Source of the DNA: Prochlorococcus sp. AG-363-P06
GTDB lineage: Bacteria; Cyanobacteriota; Cyanobacteriia; PCC-6307; Cyanobiaceae
Direction: 5' to 3'
Assembly (NCBI GenBank): GCA_003280025.1
Contig: QCGD01000015.1
Span: forward strand, 1 to 39,018
Length of the DNA: 39,018 nt
The notes under the pieces are model-generated. The model saw only the letters and a program-made list of their open reading frames with translations, was not told the DNA's origin and did not search any database. The translations under genes and the position numbers were made by a program. Position 1 is the first letter of the stretch; each line of letters opens with the position of its first letter. Positions 10,294 through 18,153 of the stretch are shown here, piece after piece.

Positions 10294-10306
10294 ATATATA
10301 TATATA
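10292..10306. repeat. TA dinucleotide tract at the nickel permease start codon
   Basis: Seven and a half TA units abut and include the AT of the permease start codon (CAT on the plus strand at 10291-10293). The tract occupies the place where a ribosome binding site would be. It could serve as a -10-like sequence or be length-variable; the sequence alone does not say which. Confidence 0.6.
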
Positions 10307-10352
10307 ACCTCTTCACTTTATTTTAATTTATAGCAATGTATCAAGCTAAACA

Positions 10353-11240
10353 TTAAACTGATTTAAATAATTTCTTGAAGGATTTCTCAATATCGCTTTC
10401 CCTCATAAACCTTTCACCAATTAAAACTCCCTTTATTCCTATAGATCTAAGAGATTCTAAATCTTCAGCGCAATTAATTCCAGATTCACTTATTGGAATA
10501 ATATTATGTTTTGAAAATATTTCTAAATATCTATTCATTAATTCTAATGAAGTTTTTAATTCTGTTTTAAAAGTTTTCAAGTCTCTATTATTTATTCCTA
10601 TCAAATTGAATGATTTTAAACTTACTATCCTTTCAAGTTCATTATCATTATGTACCTCTACTAAAACACTCATTTTTAAATTATCAGCAATTTTCTTTAA
10701 ATAAATTAAATCATCATCACTTAAAATTGCTGCGATTAACAAAATTGCATCAGCACCAGATGCTCTGGCTTTATAAATTTGATAGGCAGAAATAATAAAA
10801 TCTTTGCAGAGTATAGGAAGATTAGTAGATTTTCTAACGCTTTGAAGTATTTCATAACTACCTTGAAAAAACCTTTTATCGGTTAATACAGAAATACATG
10901 ATGCACCTGATCTTTCATAACAAGAAGCTATTTCTTCAGGATTAAAATCTTCTCTAATAACGCCTTTACTTGGACTGGCTTTTTTAATCTCAGCAATCAC
11001 TCCTGGTTTTATTTTTGAGCTTAAAATACTTGTGCAGAAATCTTTGGTAGCAGGAAGTTGGGAAATCTTTTTTATTAGTTCTTCCAAAGAAATTGTTTTT
11101 TTGAAATTCTTAATCTCAATATCTTTATGCCATACAATTTCTTCAAGAATATTTTTTGCTTGTGCTTCTCTATGAGGGACAGCATATTCTAAATTTTCTA
11201 CCCTAACTGTTGGATTTGGTGGCCTACGTCTTATTTCCAT
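10353..11240 (-). CDS. trpC: Indole-3-glycerol phosphate synthase
   Basis: Closes the indole ring in tryptophan synthesis by decarboxylating and cyclising CdRP. The TIM-barrel residues are visible: Lys in [18 protein letters not shown], Lys in LPILCKDFI, Glu in [11 protein letters not shown], Asn in [10 protein letters not shown], and the phosphate loop near ISESGI. The start chosen is the ATG at 11238-11240 giving [10 protein letters not shown]; a TTG three codons further up is possible but less likely. The product is 295 aa, with the roughly 35-residue N-terminal extension usual in cyanobacteria. It follows lpdA by 11 bp on the same strand. Confidence 0.95.
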   Translation of the reverse strand: MEIRRRPPNPTVRVENLEYAVPHREAQAKNILEEIVWHKDIEIKNFKKTISLEELIKKISQLPATKDFCTSILSSKIKPGVIAEIKKASPSKGVIREDFNPEEIASCYERSGASCISVLTDKRFFQGSYEILQSVRKSTNLPILCKDFIISAYQIYKARASGADAILLIAAILSDDDLIYLKKIADNLKMSVLVEVHNDNELERIVSLKSFNLIGINNRDLKTFKTELKTSLELMNRYLEIFSKHNIIPISESGINCAEDLESLRSIGIKGVLIGERFMRESDIEKSFKKLFKSV

Positions 11241-11251
11241 TAAAATCAATA

Positions 11252-12691
11252 TTATTTTATTTGAGAAGCTGCTTGTTTATATGCAACCTCAACTACTTCA
11301 CTAAGAGTAGGATGAGTATGTACTTCCGTTGATAATTGAATTACATCTTGGTTCCTTGAGATAGCGTTCGCAATCTCTTGTATCAAATCAGCTGCATGTA
11401 AACCAAAAATATGAGCACCTAATACCTCTCCATTATCCTTATTGAAAATCAACTTAAGCATTCCATCGCTCTCCAATTCTGCTAAAGCCTTTGAATTAGC
11501 TTTAAAGAAACTTTTTACAACTCCTAAATTAAAGTTTTCTTTTTTAGATATTTCTTTGGCTTCACTTTCCGAAAGACCAACTGAACTGATCTCAGGGTGA
11601 GTAAATGTTGCGGCAGGAATACTTTTATAGTTAATTTCGACATTTCCACCACAAATATTATCAACAGCTATAGTCCCTTGTGCTGCTGCTGTATGGGCAA
11701 GCATAAGTTTGCCAGTCACATCTCCAACAGCCCAAACATTAGGTATTATTTTTTTACCATTAATAACTCTCATTTGATCATCAATAGGAATAAAACCTTT
11801 TAAAGTTTCGATACCAACAGACTCAAGATTTAAGTTATTAGTATTAGGACTTCTACCAGTTGCCACTAGTACACCATCAACTTCTAGATTTTCTACAACT
11901 TCTTTTGAATGTGCATCTGTTAGTTCTATCTTTACTGGGCATCCAGGAGTAATCTTTGTTGCAAAAACATTTGATTTTGTTTCTATATCTCTTGATTGAA
12001 TAAGATTCTTCTTTGCAATTTTTGTAATATCTGGATCAAATGTTGGCATAATATTTTCCAAAGCCTCGATCATGGTAACTTCACAACCTAATGCGGTATA
12101 AACATCAGCAAATTCCAATCCTATATATCCGCTTCCAATAATTGCTATCCATCGTGGGAGCCACTCAAGTTTAACAGCATCATCACTAGTAAAGACAGTT
12201 CTATTATCTAAAGTTATTCCCCTTGGAATAAAGGGTGAAGAACCACTTGCTATAACAGTATTCTTACATTTTAAAATTCTATCAACTCCATTCTTATCTC
12301 TTACACCAACTTTCTGATTACCTTCAAGTCTTCCAATTCCCAAGATGATTTCGACACCACTCCTTATAAGAGTTTTTGTTAAATTTTCTCTAACATTTAA
12401 CACTAAATTATTTGCATGATCTGCAATTTTTGACCTTTCAAATCTGACTGGTGAGGAATGAATACCAAATTTCGCTAGATGTTCATAATTGGCTATTTCT
12501 CTAACTTTTCCACTCGCTGCCAAAAGAGCTTTTGAAGGAACGCAACCCTTGTTTACACATGTACCTCCCATATCAGAAGATTCTATTATGGCAACTTTTA
12601 ATCCCCTTTCTGCAGCATGTTTAGCGGCATCAAAACCACCGTATCCTGCTCCGATTACAATTAAATCAAAATCAAAACTTGAATCAGTCAC
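11252..12691 (-). CDS. lpdA: Dihydrolipoamide dehydrogenase (E3)
   Basis: A flavoprotein that reoxidises dihydrolipoamide for the pyruvate dehydrogenase complex and, in other organisms, glycine cleavage. The FAD fingerprint [18 protein letters not shown] is at the N-terminus, the redox disulfide is in [16 protein letters not shown], the NAD-binding loop is [17 protein letters not shown], and the C-terminal catalytic base is in [10 protein letters not shown]. The length of 479 aa is normal. The start is GTG at 12689-12691, overlapping the stop of the upstream TrmH-like gene by four bases, which implies translational coupling. Confidence 0.95.
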   Translation of the reverse strand: MTDSSFDFDLIVIGAGYGGFDAAKHAAERGLKVAIIESSDMGGTCVNKGCVPSKALLAASGKVREIANYEHLAKFGIHSSPVRFERSKIADHANNLVLNVRENLTKTLIRSGVEIILGIGRLEGNQKVGVRDKNGVDRILKCKNTVIASGSSPFIPRGITLDNRTVFTSDDAVKLEWLPRWIAIIGSGYIGLEFADVYTALGCEVTMIEALENIMPTFDPDITKIAKKNLIQSRDIETKSNVFATKITPGCPVKIELTDAHSKEVVENLEVDGVLVATGRSPNTNNLNLESVGIETLKGFIPIDDQMRVINGKKIIPNVWAVGDVTGKLMLAHTAAAQGTIAVDNICGGNVEINYKSIPAATFTHPEISSVGLSESEAKEISKKENFNLGVVKSFFKANSKALAELESDGMLKLIFNKDNGEVLGAHIFGLHAADLIQEIANAISRNQDVIQLSTEVHTHPTLSEVVEVAYKQAASQIK

Positions 12692-13422
12692 TTTTGTATT
12701 CTTGTGTTAGAAGTGTATGCGACTCTTTTTCGTTCTAGTAATAATGGAACTGCAACGCAAGCCACATTCAATGATTCTACAAGCTCACTATGCGGAATAG
12801 TAATTGTTTCATTAAAAGCTTCTTGAATTTTTTTATGAATACCTTTACCTTCATTTCCCAAAATTAATGCAGTACGTTTAGCCCAATCAATTTCCCAATA
12901 GGGTTTTGAATATTCGTTCAGACTGTTTTTATTAGTACTAGTAGAAAATATCCCAAAGCCAACATCAGATAATTTATGCAAAGACTGTAATAAAGAATTG
13001 ATTATTTCTTCTTCAGTACCTTCAAATCTTTGAAATGGCAGATGAAAAACTGCTCCAGAAGATGCTCTTAATACTTTTTGACTTAATGGATGTGCCCCTC
13101 CCGCTAAAAAAATTGTATTAACACCTGCAGCTAGAGCTGTTCTAAACAGGTTACCCATATTTCCAGGGTCTTGAATTCTATCAAGAACGAGAACAAAATC
13201 ATCTTTAAGATTAAATTGATAATTAGGTATTGATGAAATCTCGACTAAAGCTGCAACTCCATCTGGATTTTTTGTTGATAATGCGGAAGCTAAAACTTCT
13301 TCTGAAACAATATTTATTAATAATTCATCAAACTTTTTACTAAGATTGATATTCTTGCAAAGCCATTTTTCAGTAACTAAAATTTTGGATGGCACATTTC
13401 CAGAAAACAATAATTCTTCCAT
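12688..13422 (-). CDS. TrmH/SpoU-family RNA 2'-O-methyltransferase; coding probably extends upstream
   Basis: A SPOUT-fold methyltransferase that would use S-adenosylmethionine to methylate a ribose in rRNA or tRNA; the target cannot be read. Motifs in order are VLDRIQDPGNMGNLFRTALA (motif 1), LILGNEGKGI (motif 2) and IPHSELVESLNVACVAVPLL (motif 3), which make the trefoil knot. The listed start is the first ATG. The same frame upstream encodes ITSKNNSLVKRF and EFFCIEGTHL, the normal start of the SpoU substrate-binding domain, and stays open to 13578. No ATG, GTG or TTG occurs there, so the natural start may be ATT at 13560, ATA at 13566 or another codon. It overlaps lpdA by 4 bp. Confidence 0.88.
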   Translation of the reverse strand: MEELLFSGNVPSKILVTEKWLCKNINLSKKFDELLINIVSEEVLASALSTKNPDGVAALVEISSIPNYQFNLKDDFVLVLDRIQDPGNMGNLFRTALAAGVNTIFLAGGAHPLSQKVLRASSGAVFHLPFQRFEGTEEEIINSLLQSLHKLSDVGFGIFSTSTNKNSLNEYSKPYWEIDWAKRTALILGNEGKGIHKKIQEAFNETITIPHSELVESLNVACVAVPLLLERKRVAYTSNTRIQK

Positions 13423-13743
13423 TAGATGAGTTCCCTCTATGCAAAAAAATTCTTTATCTTTTTGTGAAGATCTACTTTTAAAGGATCTAAATCTTTTAAC
13501 TAGACTATTATTTTTACTAGTTATTTTTAAGAAAGTATTTTCTATAGTTAATTTAGAAATTTTTATATCAACTTCATCTTAATTCCATAAAAGTTTTGAT
13601 CAATATATTTATTAATTTTTTATTTAATAATATAGAAAAAACAAATTTTTACTAATAATTAAAACTCAAGAAAGAATTTACATAAACTGGACTAAATTTT
13701 GTTAGTTTGGCATTATTAACTCAATAAATTAATTCTTAAGAGT

Positions 13744-15120
13744 TTGCTAAGCAAAAATAAGTCATATCTTAAATCTCAGATTAAATCTCAGAGTTTAAAG
13801 ATTATTGGCCAAGGAAAATTAAAAGGAAATATTGAAATAAGTGGTGCAAAGAATTCAGCATTAGTATTATTGGCGGCATCATTACTCACAAACGAAAAAA
13901 TCATCCTAGAGAATGTTCCTTGGCTAACAGATATTGAGAAGATGCTAAATATCTTAAAGAATTTAGGAGTTAAATTAGTAAATAATAATAATCAACTAGA
14001 GATTGATTCAAGAAATATTTCTATTAAAGAACTACCATTTGAATTAGTGAATGGCTTAAGAGCTAGTTTCTTCTGTATTGGAGCATTATTAGCTAAATTT
14101 GGAGAAGTAAAAATACCTTTACCCGGTGGCTGCGATATTGGTTTAAGACCGATAGATGAGCACATTAATGGTCTTAAAACATTAGGTGCTGAAATTATTA
14201 TTGAGGAAGGAATTGTTAAAGCAAAGCTAAAGGGAAAAAGAAAAAAACTATATGGAACAAATATAAAGTTAACGTGCCCAAGTGTAGGAGCTACTGAAAC
14301 TTTAATAATGGCGGCCTCCTTAGCACAAGGTAGAACTGTTATACAGAATGCCGCCAGAGAACCTGAAGTTCAGGATTTATGCCAAATGCTTAATAAAATG
14401 GGGGCAAAAATTTACGATTCAGGAAAAGAAACAATAATTATTGATGGTGTTAATGAACTTCATGGATGTACTCATAAAGTAATTCCAGACAGAATAGAAG
14501 CTGGAACTTTTTTAATAGCAGCTGCGGCCACTTCTTCTTCCATAACAATTTCTCCTATAATTCCCAATCATCTTGAAGCTGTAATAAATAAGCTTAGAGA
14601 GACTGGCAGTCTAATTATGATTAGAGATAATTCAATTACAATCCAGGGTAAGGCAATAAAAGCAGTCGATATTGAAACTGCTCCTTTCCCAGGGTTCCCT
14701 ACTGACTTGCAAGCCCCATTCACTACATTAATGACTATTGCAAATGGAAAATCAAAGATAACTGAAACTATTTTTGAAAACAGAATGAATCACATTCATT
14801 TATTAAATAAAATGGGTGCTTGTATTAAATTAGATCAAAACACAGCTCATATAAAAGGGGTTCAGAATCTTAATGGTATGGATTTAGTCGGTTCCGATTT
14901 GAGATCATCAGCTGCATTAATAATTGCTGCAATTATGGCTAAAAGTACAAGTAGAATTTTTGGTTTAGAGCATTTAGATCGAGGTTATGAAAATTTTGAA
15001 TCAAAACTTTATAAATTAGGTATTGAGATAAAAAGAGAATTCCATAACAAAATACTTATTGAAAAAGAATATAAATTAAATCCAAATGAAACAAAAACTT
15101 CTCAATTTAAAGCTGCATAA
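13744..15120 (+). CDS. murA: UDP-N-acetylglucosamine 1-carboxyvinyltransferase
   Basis: The first committed step of peptidoglycan synthesis, moving enolpyruvate from PEP to UDP-GlcNAc in the cytoplasm. The substrate Lys is in SGAKNSALVLLAASL, the catalytic Cys is in LPGGCDIGLRPIDEHI, and the loop LRASFFCIGALLAKFG precedes it. Since the Cys is kept, the enzyme should be of the fosfomycin-sensitive class. The length of 458 aa includes an N-terminal extension of about 20 residues. The start is TTG at 13744. It stands alone: the upstream neighbour is divergent and the next coding signals downstream are convergent tiny ORFs. Confidence 0.95.
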   Translation: MLSKNKSYLKSQIKSQSLKIIGQGKLKGNIEISGAKNSALVLLAASLLTNEKIILENVPWLTDIEKMLNILKNLGVKLVNNNNQLEIDSRNISIKELPFELVNGLRASFFCIGALLAKFGEVKIPLPGGCDIGLRPIDEHINGLKTLGAEIIIEEGIVKAKLKGKRKKLYGTNIKLTCPSVGATETLIMAASLAQGRTVIQNAAREPEVQDLCQMLNKMGAKIYDSGKETIIIDGVNELHGCTHKVIPDRIEAGTFLIAAAATSSSITISPIIPNHLEAVINKLRETGSLIMIRDNSITIQGKAIKAVDIETAPFPGFPTDLQAPFTTLMTIANGKSKITETIFENRMNHIHLLNKMGACIKLDQNTAHIKGVQNLNGMDLVGSDLRSSAALIIAAIMAKSTSRIFGLEHLDRGYENFESKLYKLGIEIKREFHNKILIEKEYKLNPNETKTSQFKAA

Positions 15121-15142
15121 AAAATCTTTTCAGATAATTAAT

Positions 15143-15253
15143 TTATACATACGCAATATTAAAAAATGAAATGCACACTAAAAGTAAAAGTGATAAAACG
15201 AGAAAACGAGTAGACCAATACTTATTTAATCCTCTCAATTTAGTATCATTCAT
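15143..15253 (-). CDS. Candidate 36-aa membrane microprotein (second of an overlapping pair)
   Basis: A 36-codon frame starting with ATG at 15251-15253 and ending TAA at 15143-15145. It has a charged N-terminus (MNDTKLRG), then TRFLVLSLLLLVCISFF, a run long enough for one membrane span, and ends IAYV. Its ATG overlaps the TGA of the preceding small frame as ATGA, an arrangement typical of coupled genes. I do not recognise the family. The evidence is the ATG start, the hydrophobic segment and the coupling; a chance ORF of this size in AT-rich DNA is possible. Confidence 0.45.
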   Translation of the reverse strand: MNDTKLRGLNKYWSTRFLVLSLLLLVCISFFNIAYV

Positions 15254-15357
15254 ACCCATGTCCCATTTCCTGAAACTAATGCCGTAATTATATTTACTGC
15301 AATAAACAAATAAGGCGCAAACTTTAGAGGTAATCTTTTTACTTTTGTATTAGACAT
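15250..15357 (-). CDS. Candidate 35-aa membrane microprotein (first of an overlapping pair)
   Basis: A 35-codon frame with ATG at 15355-15357 and TGA at 15250-15252. The product has a basic N-terminus (MSNTKVKRLPLKF), a hydrophobic stretch PYLFIAVNIITALV and a short tail GNGTWV, suggesting a single-pass membrane peptide with the N-terminus inside. An AT-rich promoter-like stretch (TATGTTATATTG on the minus strand) lies just upstream. It overlaps the next small frame by four bases (ATGA). It is not one of the small photosystem or cytochrome subunits I know. Function unknown. Confidence 0.45.
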   Translation of the reverse strand: MSNTKVKRLPLKFAPYLFIAVNIITALVSGNGTWV

Positions 15358-15645
15358 TTTTGTTTTTAATCAATATAACATAATATTACTAAGTATGAAG
15401 CTTATATCGACATATACGGCTTTACGTCCATTGATGTGCGCACAAATGTTACGGAATCGTACAGATATAACGTCTTAGGGTTAATTAGCTTAACGAATCT
15501 TTTTAAATGTATATCCTAATTTTTTTCTGAAATATTTTATTTGCCCGAGCAAATAACCCGAACTCAAGCCTGCAAAAAGCAAAGCGAGTAGTCAATAGAA
15601 TAGTTTTTGTTATACTATAAAAGTTCTTTATACTTGAAAAGCCTT
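15358..15645. other. Intergenic stretch with a GC-richer, palindrome-bearing patch before tRNA-Leu
   Basis: From about 15395 to 15480 base composition rises to roughly 40 percent G+C, far above the neighbouring spacers, and CpG-containing words are frequent. It holds a perfect palindrome TGTGCGCACA (15435-15444) flanked by CATT (15429) and AATG (15445). A second hairpin, TTATTTGC-CCGA-GCAAATAA, lies at 15537-15556. The patch has a 27-codon ATG frame (15395-15478) and partly open frames in other phases, none convincing as a protein. Two TATACT hexamers near 15611 and 15630 probably belong to the tRNA-Leu promoter. A small RNA, a regulatory site or a relic of foreign DNA are all possible. Confidence 0.4.
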
Positions 15646-15727
15646 GGGAGCGTGGTGGAATTGGTAGACGCACCGCACTCAAAATGCGGCACCTTCGGGT
15701 ATGTCGGTTCAAGTCCGACCGCTCCCA
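15646..15727 (+). tRNA. tRNA-Leu (anticodon CAA)
   Basis: An 82-nt class II tRNA. The acceptor GGGAGCG pairs with CGCTCCC, the anticodon arm CCGCA-CTCAAAA-TGCGG gives CAA (decoding UUG), a short variable arm CACCTTCGGGTG-like hairpin follows, and the T-arm has GGTTCAAGTCC. CCA is not encoded. The argD start codon follows only 5 bp after the 3' end, so tRNA processing must separate it from any read-through message. Confidence 0.97.
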
Positions 15728-15732
15728 CTTTA

Positions 15733-16908
15733 ATGAATACTTATAGTAGATTCGACATATCCTTTCAAAGAGGTAAAGGTTGTTGGCTTTGGGATAAAAC
15801 AGGTAAAAAGTATCTAGATGCAGTAGCTGGTATAGCAACATGCAGTCTCGGCCATAGCGATAAAATATTGAGAAGAAAGTTATCCGATCAATTAAAAAAG
15901 ATACAACATATTTCAAATCTCTATAAAATTGAAGAGCAAGAACATTTAAGTCAATGGCTTACTAATAACAGTTGTGCAGAAAGCGTTTTTTTCTGCAATA
16001 GTGGTGCCGAAGCAAATGAATCAGCAATTAAATTAATTAAAAAATACGGGAATACATTAAAGCAAGGTAAAGAGTCCATTATTCTTGCCGCTGAATCGAG
16101 CTTTCATGGCAGAACACTTGCAACTTTAAGTGCAACCGGTCAACCAAAATACCAAAAAGGTTTCGAGCCAATGGTCAAAGGGTTCAAATTTTTCAAATAT
16201 AATGACATCGATTCAGTAAAAGAGATTTTCGAAGAATGTGAGAATAATAGTCAAAAAGTTTCTGGAGTTCTAATTGAACCAATACAAGGCGAAGGAGGAG
16301 TGATTCCTGGAAATAAAAATTTTTTTCAACAACTAAGAACAATATGTGACGAATACAATGCTCTTTTAATTTTTGATGAAGTCCAAAGCGGAGTAGGAAG
16401 AACTGGGAGAATGTGGGGCTATGAGAATCTTGAAATCGAACCTGATGGATTCACCCTGGCTAAAGGTTTAGGAGGGGGGCATCCAATTGGCGCATTATTA
16501 GTAAAAGAAAAAGCTAATATTTTTTCTCCGGGAGATCATGCAAGTACTTTTGGAGGTAATCCATTCGCCTGCAAGGCAGCTTTGACAGTCTTGGAAGAAA
16601 TCTCAAAAAGAAATATTCTTAATAATGTTTTATTAAGAGGAGATCAATTAAGCGCTGGATTTGAAGAATTGTCAAAAAAATTTCCAAATATTATTATAGG
16701 TAAAAGAGGTTTAGGTTTAATACAAGGTCTTGTTATCAATGAAGAATATGCTTATGCAAAAAAAATTACATTAAAAGCTTTTGAACAGGGATTACTGGTA
16801 GTTCCAGCAGGAGGTAATGTTGTAAGGATTGTCCCTCCATTAGTTATATCCCGAAGAGAAGTAAAAATCCTTTTAGATAAACTAAATTCAATTTTTGAAA
16901 AAATTTAA
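15733..16908 (+). CDS. argD: Acetylornithine aminotransferase
   Basis: A PLP-dependent class III aminotransferase of arginine synthesis, converting N-acetylglutamate semialdehyde to N-acetylornithine. Visible motifs are VAGIATCSLGHSD, the phosphate-binding SGAEANESAIKL, ESSFHGRTLATLSATGQ, IFDEVQSGVGRTG with the Asp that contacts the PLP ring nitrogen, and LAKGLGGGHPIGA with the Schiff-base Lys. The start is ATG at 15733 giving 391 aa, the normal length; the frame remains open further up only because it reads through the tRNA-Leu gene. folC follows after 12 bp, so the two are probably cotranscribed. Confidence 0.95.
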   Translation: MNTYSRFDISFQRGKGCWLWDKTGKKYLDAVAGIATCSLGHSDKILRRKLSDQLKKIQHISNLYKIEEQEHLSQWLTNNSCAESVFFCNSGAEANESAIKLIKKYGNTLKQGKESIILAAESSFHGRTLATLSATGQPKYQKGFEPMVKGFKFFKYNDIDSVKEIFEECENNSQKVSGVLIEPIQGEGGVIPGNKNFFQQLRTICDEYNALLIFDEVQSGVGRTGRMWGYENLEIEPDGFTLAKGLGGGHPIGALLVKEKANIFSPGDHASTFGGNPFACKAALTVLEEISKRNILNNVLLRGDQLSAGFEELSKKFPNIIIGKRGLGLIQGLVINEEYAYAKKITLKAFEQGLLVVPAGGNVVRIVPPLVISRREVKILLDKLNSIFEKI

Positions 16909-16920
16909 ATCCTTTAAATC

Positions 16921-18153
16921 TTGAAGAATTCAAATCTAAGTAATTTTGGATTAATAACGCCCCAATACGAAAGGGATAATATTAAATTAGATTTATCTAG
17001 GATCAAAGAAGTTCTTAGGAAACTAGACAACCCCTGCCACAATACACCTGCCATTCAAATTGTTGGAACCAATGGAAAAGGATCAATCGCGGCATATATA
17101 GAAAGTATACTTTTTGAAGCTAAAAAGAATTTTGGTGTAACTACATCTCCTCATCTTTTTGATATATGTGAGCGGATTAGAGTTAATAAAAAAAATATTA
17201 ACAAAGCTGTTTTTGAGAAAATCTATAAATTAATAGAAAAAAATTTTTCAACATATGAATTAACTCCTTTTGAAAAAATTATTTGCTGTGCACTAAGTTT
17301 TTTTGACACTGAGAAGGTTGATTTGCTCATTCTTGAAGCTGGCTTAGGGGGACGGTTAGACGCGACAACAGCCCATAAATTAAGACCAATAATTGCTATT
17401 GGGAATATTGGATTAGACCATAAAAATTTTCTTGGGGATACGATTGAAAAAATTGCCAAGGAAAAATTAGCAGTTATTGAAAAAAACTCAATTGTTATTT
17501 CATGCAAACAAAACAGTCAAGTTGAAAATTTAATAACCAAAAAAGTTGAAGAGGTTGGAGCAGAAATTATCTGGAAAGATTCAATTGCAGAAAGCTATGA
17601 ACTTGGATTAAAAGGAATTTTTCAAAAGCAAAATGCTTCAGTCGCAGTTGGAGCAATTGAAGCTCTTAACAAGTTGGGATTTAATATTAAAGAAAAATAT
17701 ATATCTGAAGGTCTTAAAAAAACAACTTGGAACGGAAGGCTAGAAATAATAAATTATTTACACAAAAATATCCTTGTAGATTGCGCTCATAATTATCCTG
17801 CTGCGAAAGCACTCTCTAATGAGCGCAGAAATTGGGAGAATGAAAAAAAAGGAATTTATTGGATTTTAGGTGTCCAAAAACAAAAAGATATTTGCGCAAT
17901 ATTAAAAACTCTTCTAAAAAAAAATGATCACTTATTACTTGTTCCAGTTCCAAACCAACCTAGTTGGCAATTAAAAGATCTCTCTCAGATTAAAGAAATT
18001 GACTTTCAAAACATAATTGAGTTTGAGAAATTTGAATTTGCAATTGAGTATTTATTTGCCCTTAAAAAATGGCCCGCTAATCATCCTGTTTTAACAGGTT
18101 CTATTTTTTTAGTAGCTGAATTTATTAAATTTGCAAATAAACAGAATTGTTAA
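16921..18153 (+). CDS. folC: Folylpolyglutamate synthase / dihydrofolate synthase
   Basis: A Mur-ligase-type ATP enzyme that adds glutamate to dihydropteroate and to reduced folates. The P-loop is IVGTNGKGSIAA, the omega-loop region is TSPHLFDICERIRVN, LEAGLGGRLDATTA is the family signature, and VDCAHNYPAAKAL in the C-terminal domain matches the D-AHN motif. At 410 aa it is of normal size. The start is TTG at 16921. It ends with a 4-bp tail-to-tail overlap with the FAD oxidase gene. Confidence 0.94.
   Translation: MKNSNLSNFGLITPQYERDNIKLDLSRIKEVLRKLDNPCHNTPAIQIVGTNGKGSIAAYIESILFEAKKNFGVTTSPHLFDICERIRVNKKNINKAVFEKIYKLIEKNFSTYELTPFEKIICCALSFFDTEKVDLLILEAGLGGRLDATTAHKLRPIIAIGNIGLDHKNFLGDTIEKIAKEKLAVIEKNSIVISCKQNSQVENLITKKVEEVGAEIIWKDSIAESYELGLKGIFQKQNASVAVGAIEALNKLGFNIKEKYISEGLKKTTWNGRLEIINYLHKNILVDCAHNYPAAKALSNERRNWENEKKGIYWILGVQKQKDICAILKTLLKKNDHLLLVPVPNQPSWQLKDLSQIKEIDFQNIIEFEKFEFAIEYLFALKKWPANHPVLTGSIFLVAEFIKFANKQNC

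Noticed and set aside
15395-15478. A 27-codon ATG frame in the GC-rich patch
   Set aside because: Other frames over the same patch are also partly open, and the peptide has no feature such as a membrane span or motif.
15607-15732. An in-frame upstream extension of argD
   Set aside because: It reads through the tRNA-Leu gene. The ATG at 15733 matches the normal ArgD N-terminus.
15503-15916. A 137-codon minus-strand frame across tRNA-Leu and the start of argD
   Set aside because: It overlaps the tRNA and the argD coding sequence on the other strand, and its translation shows no recognisable domain.
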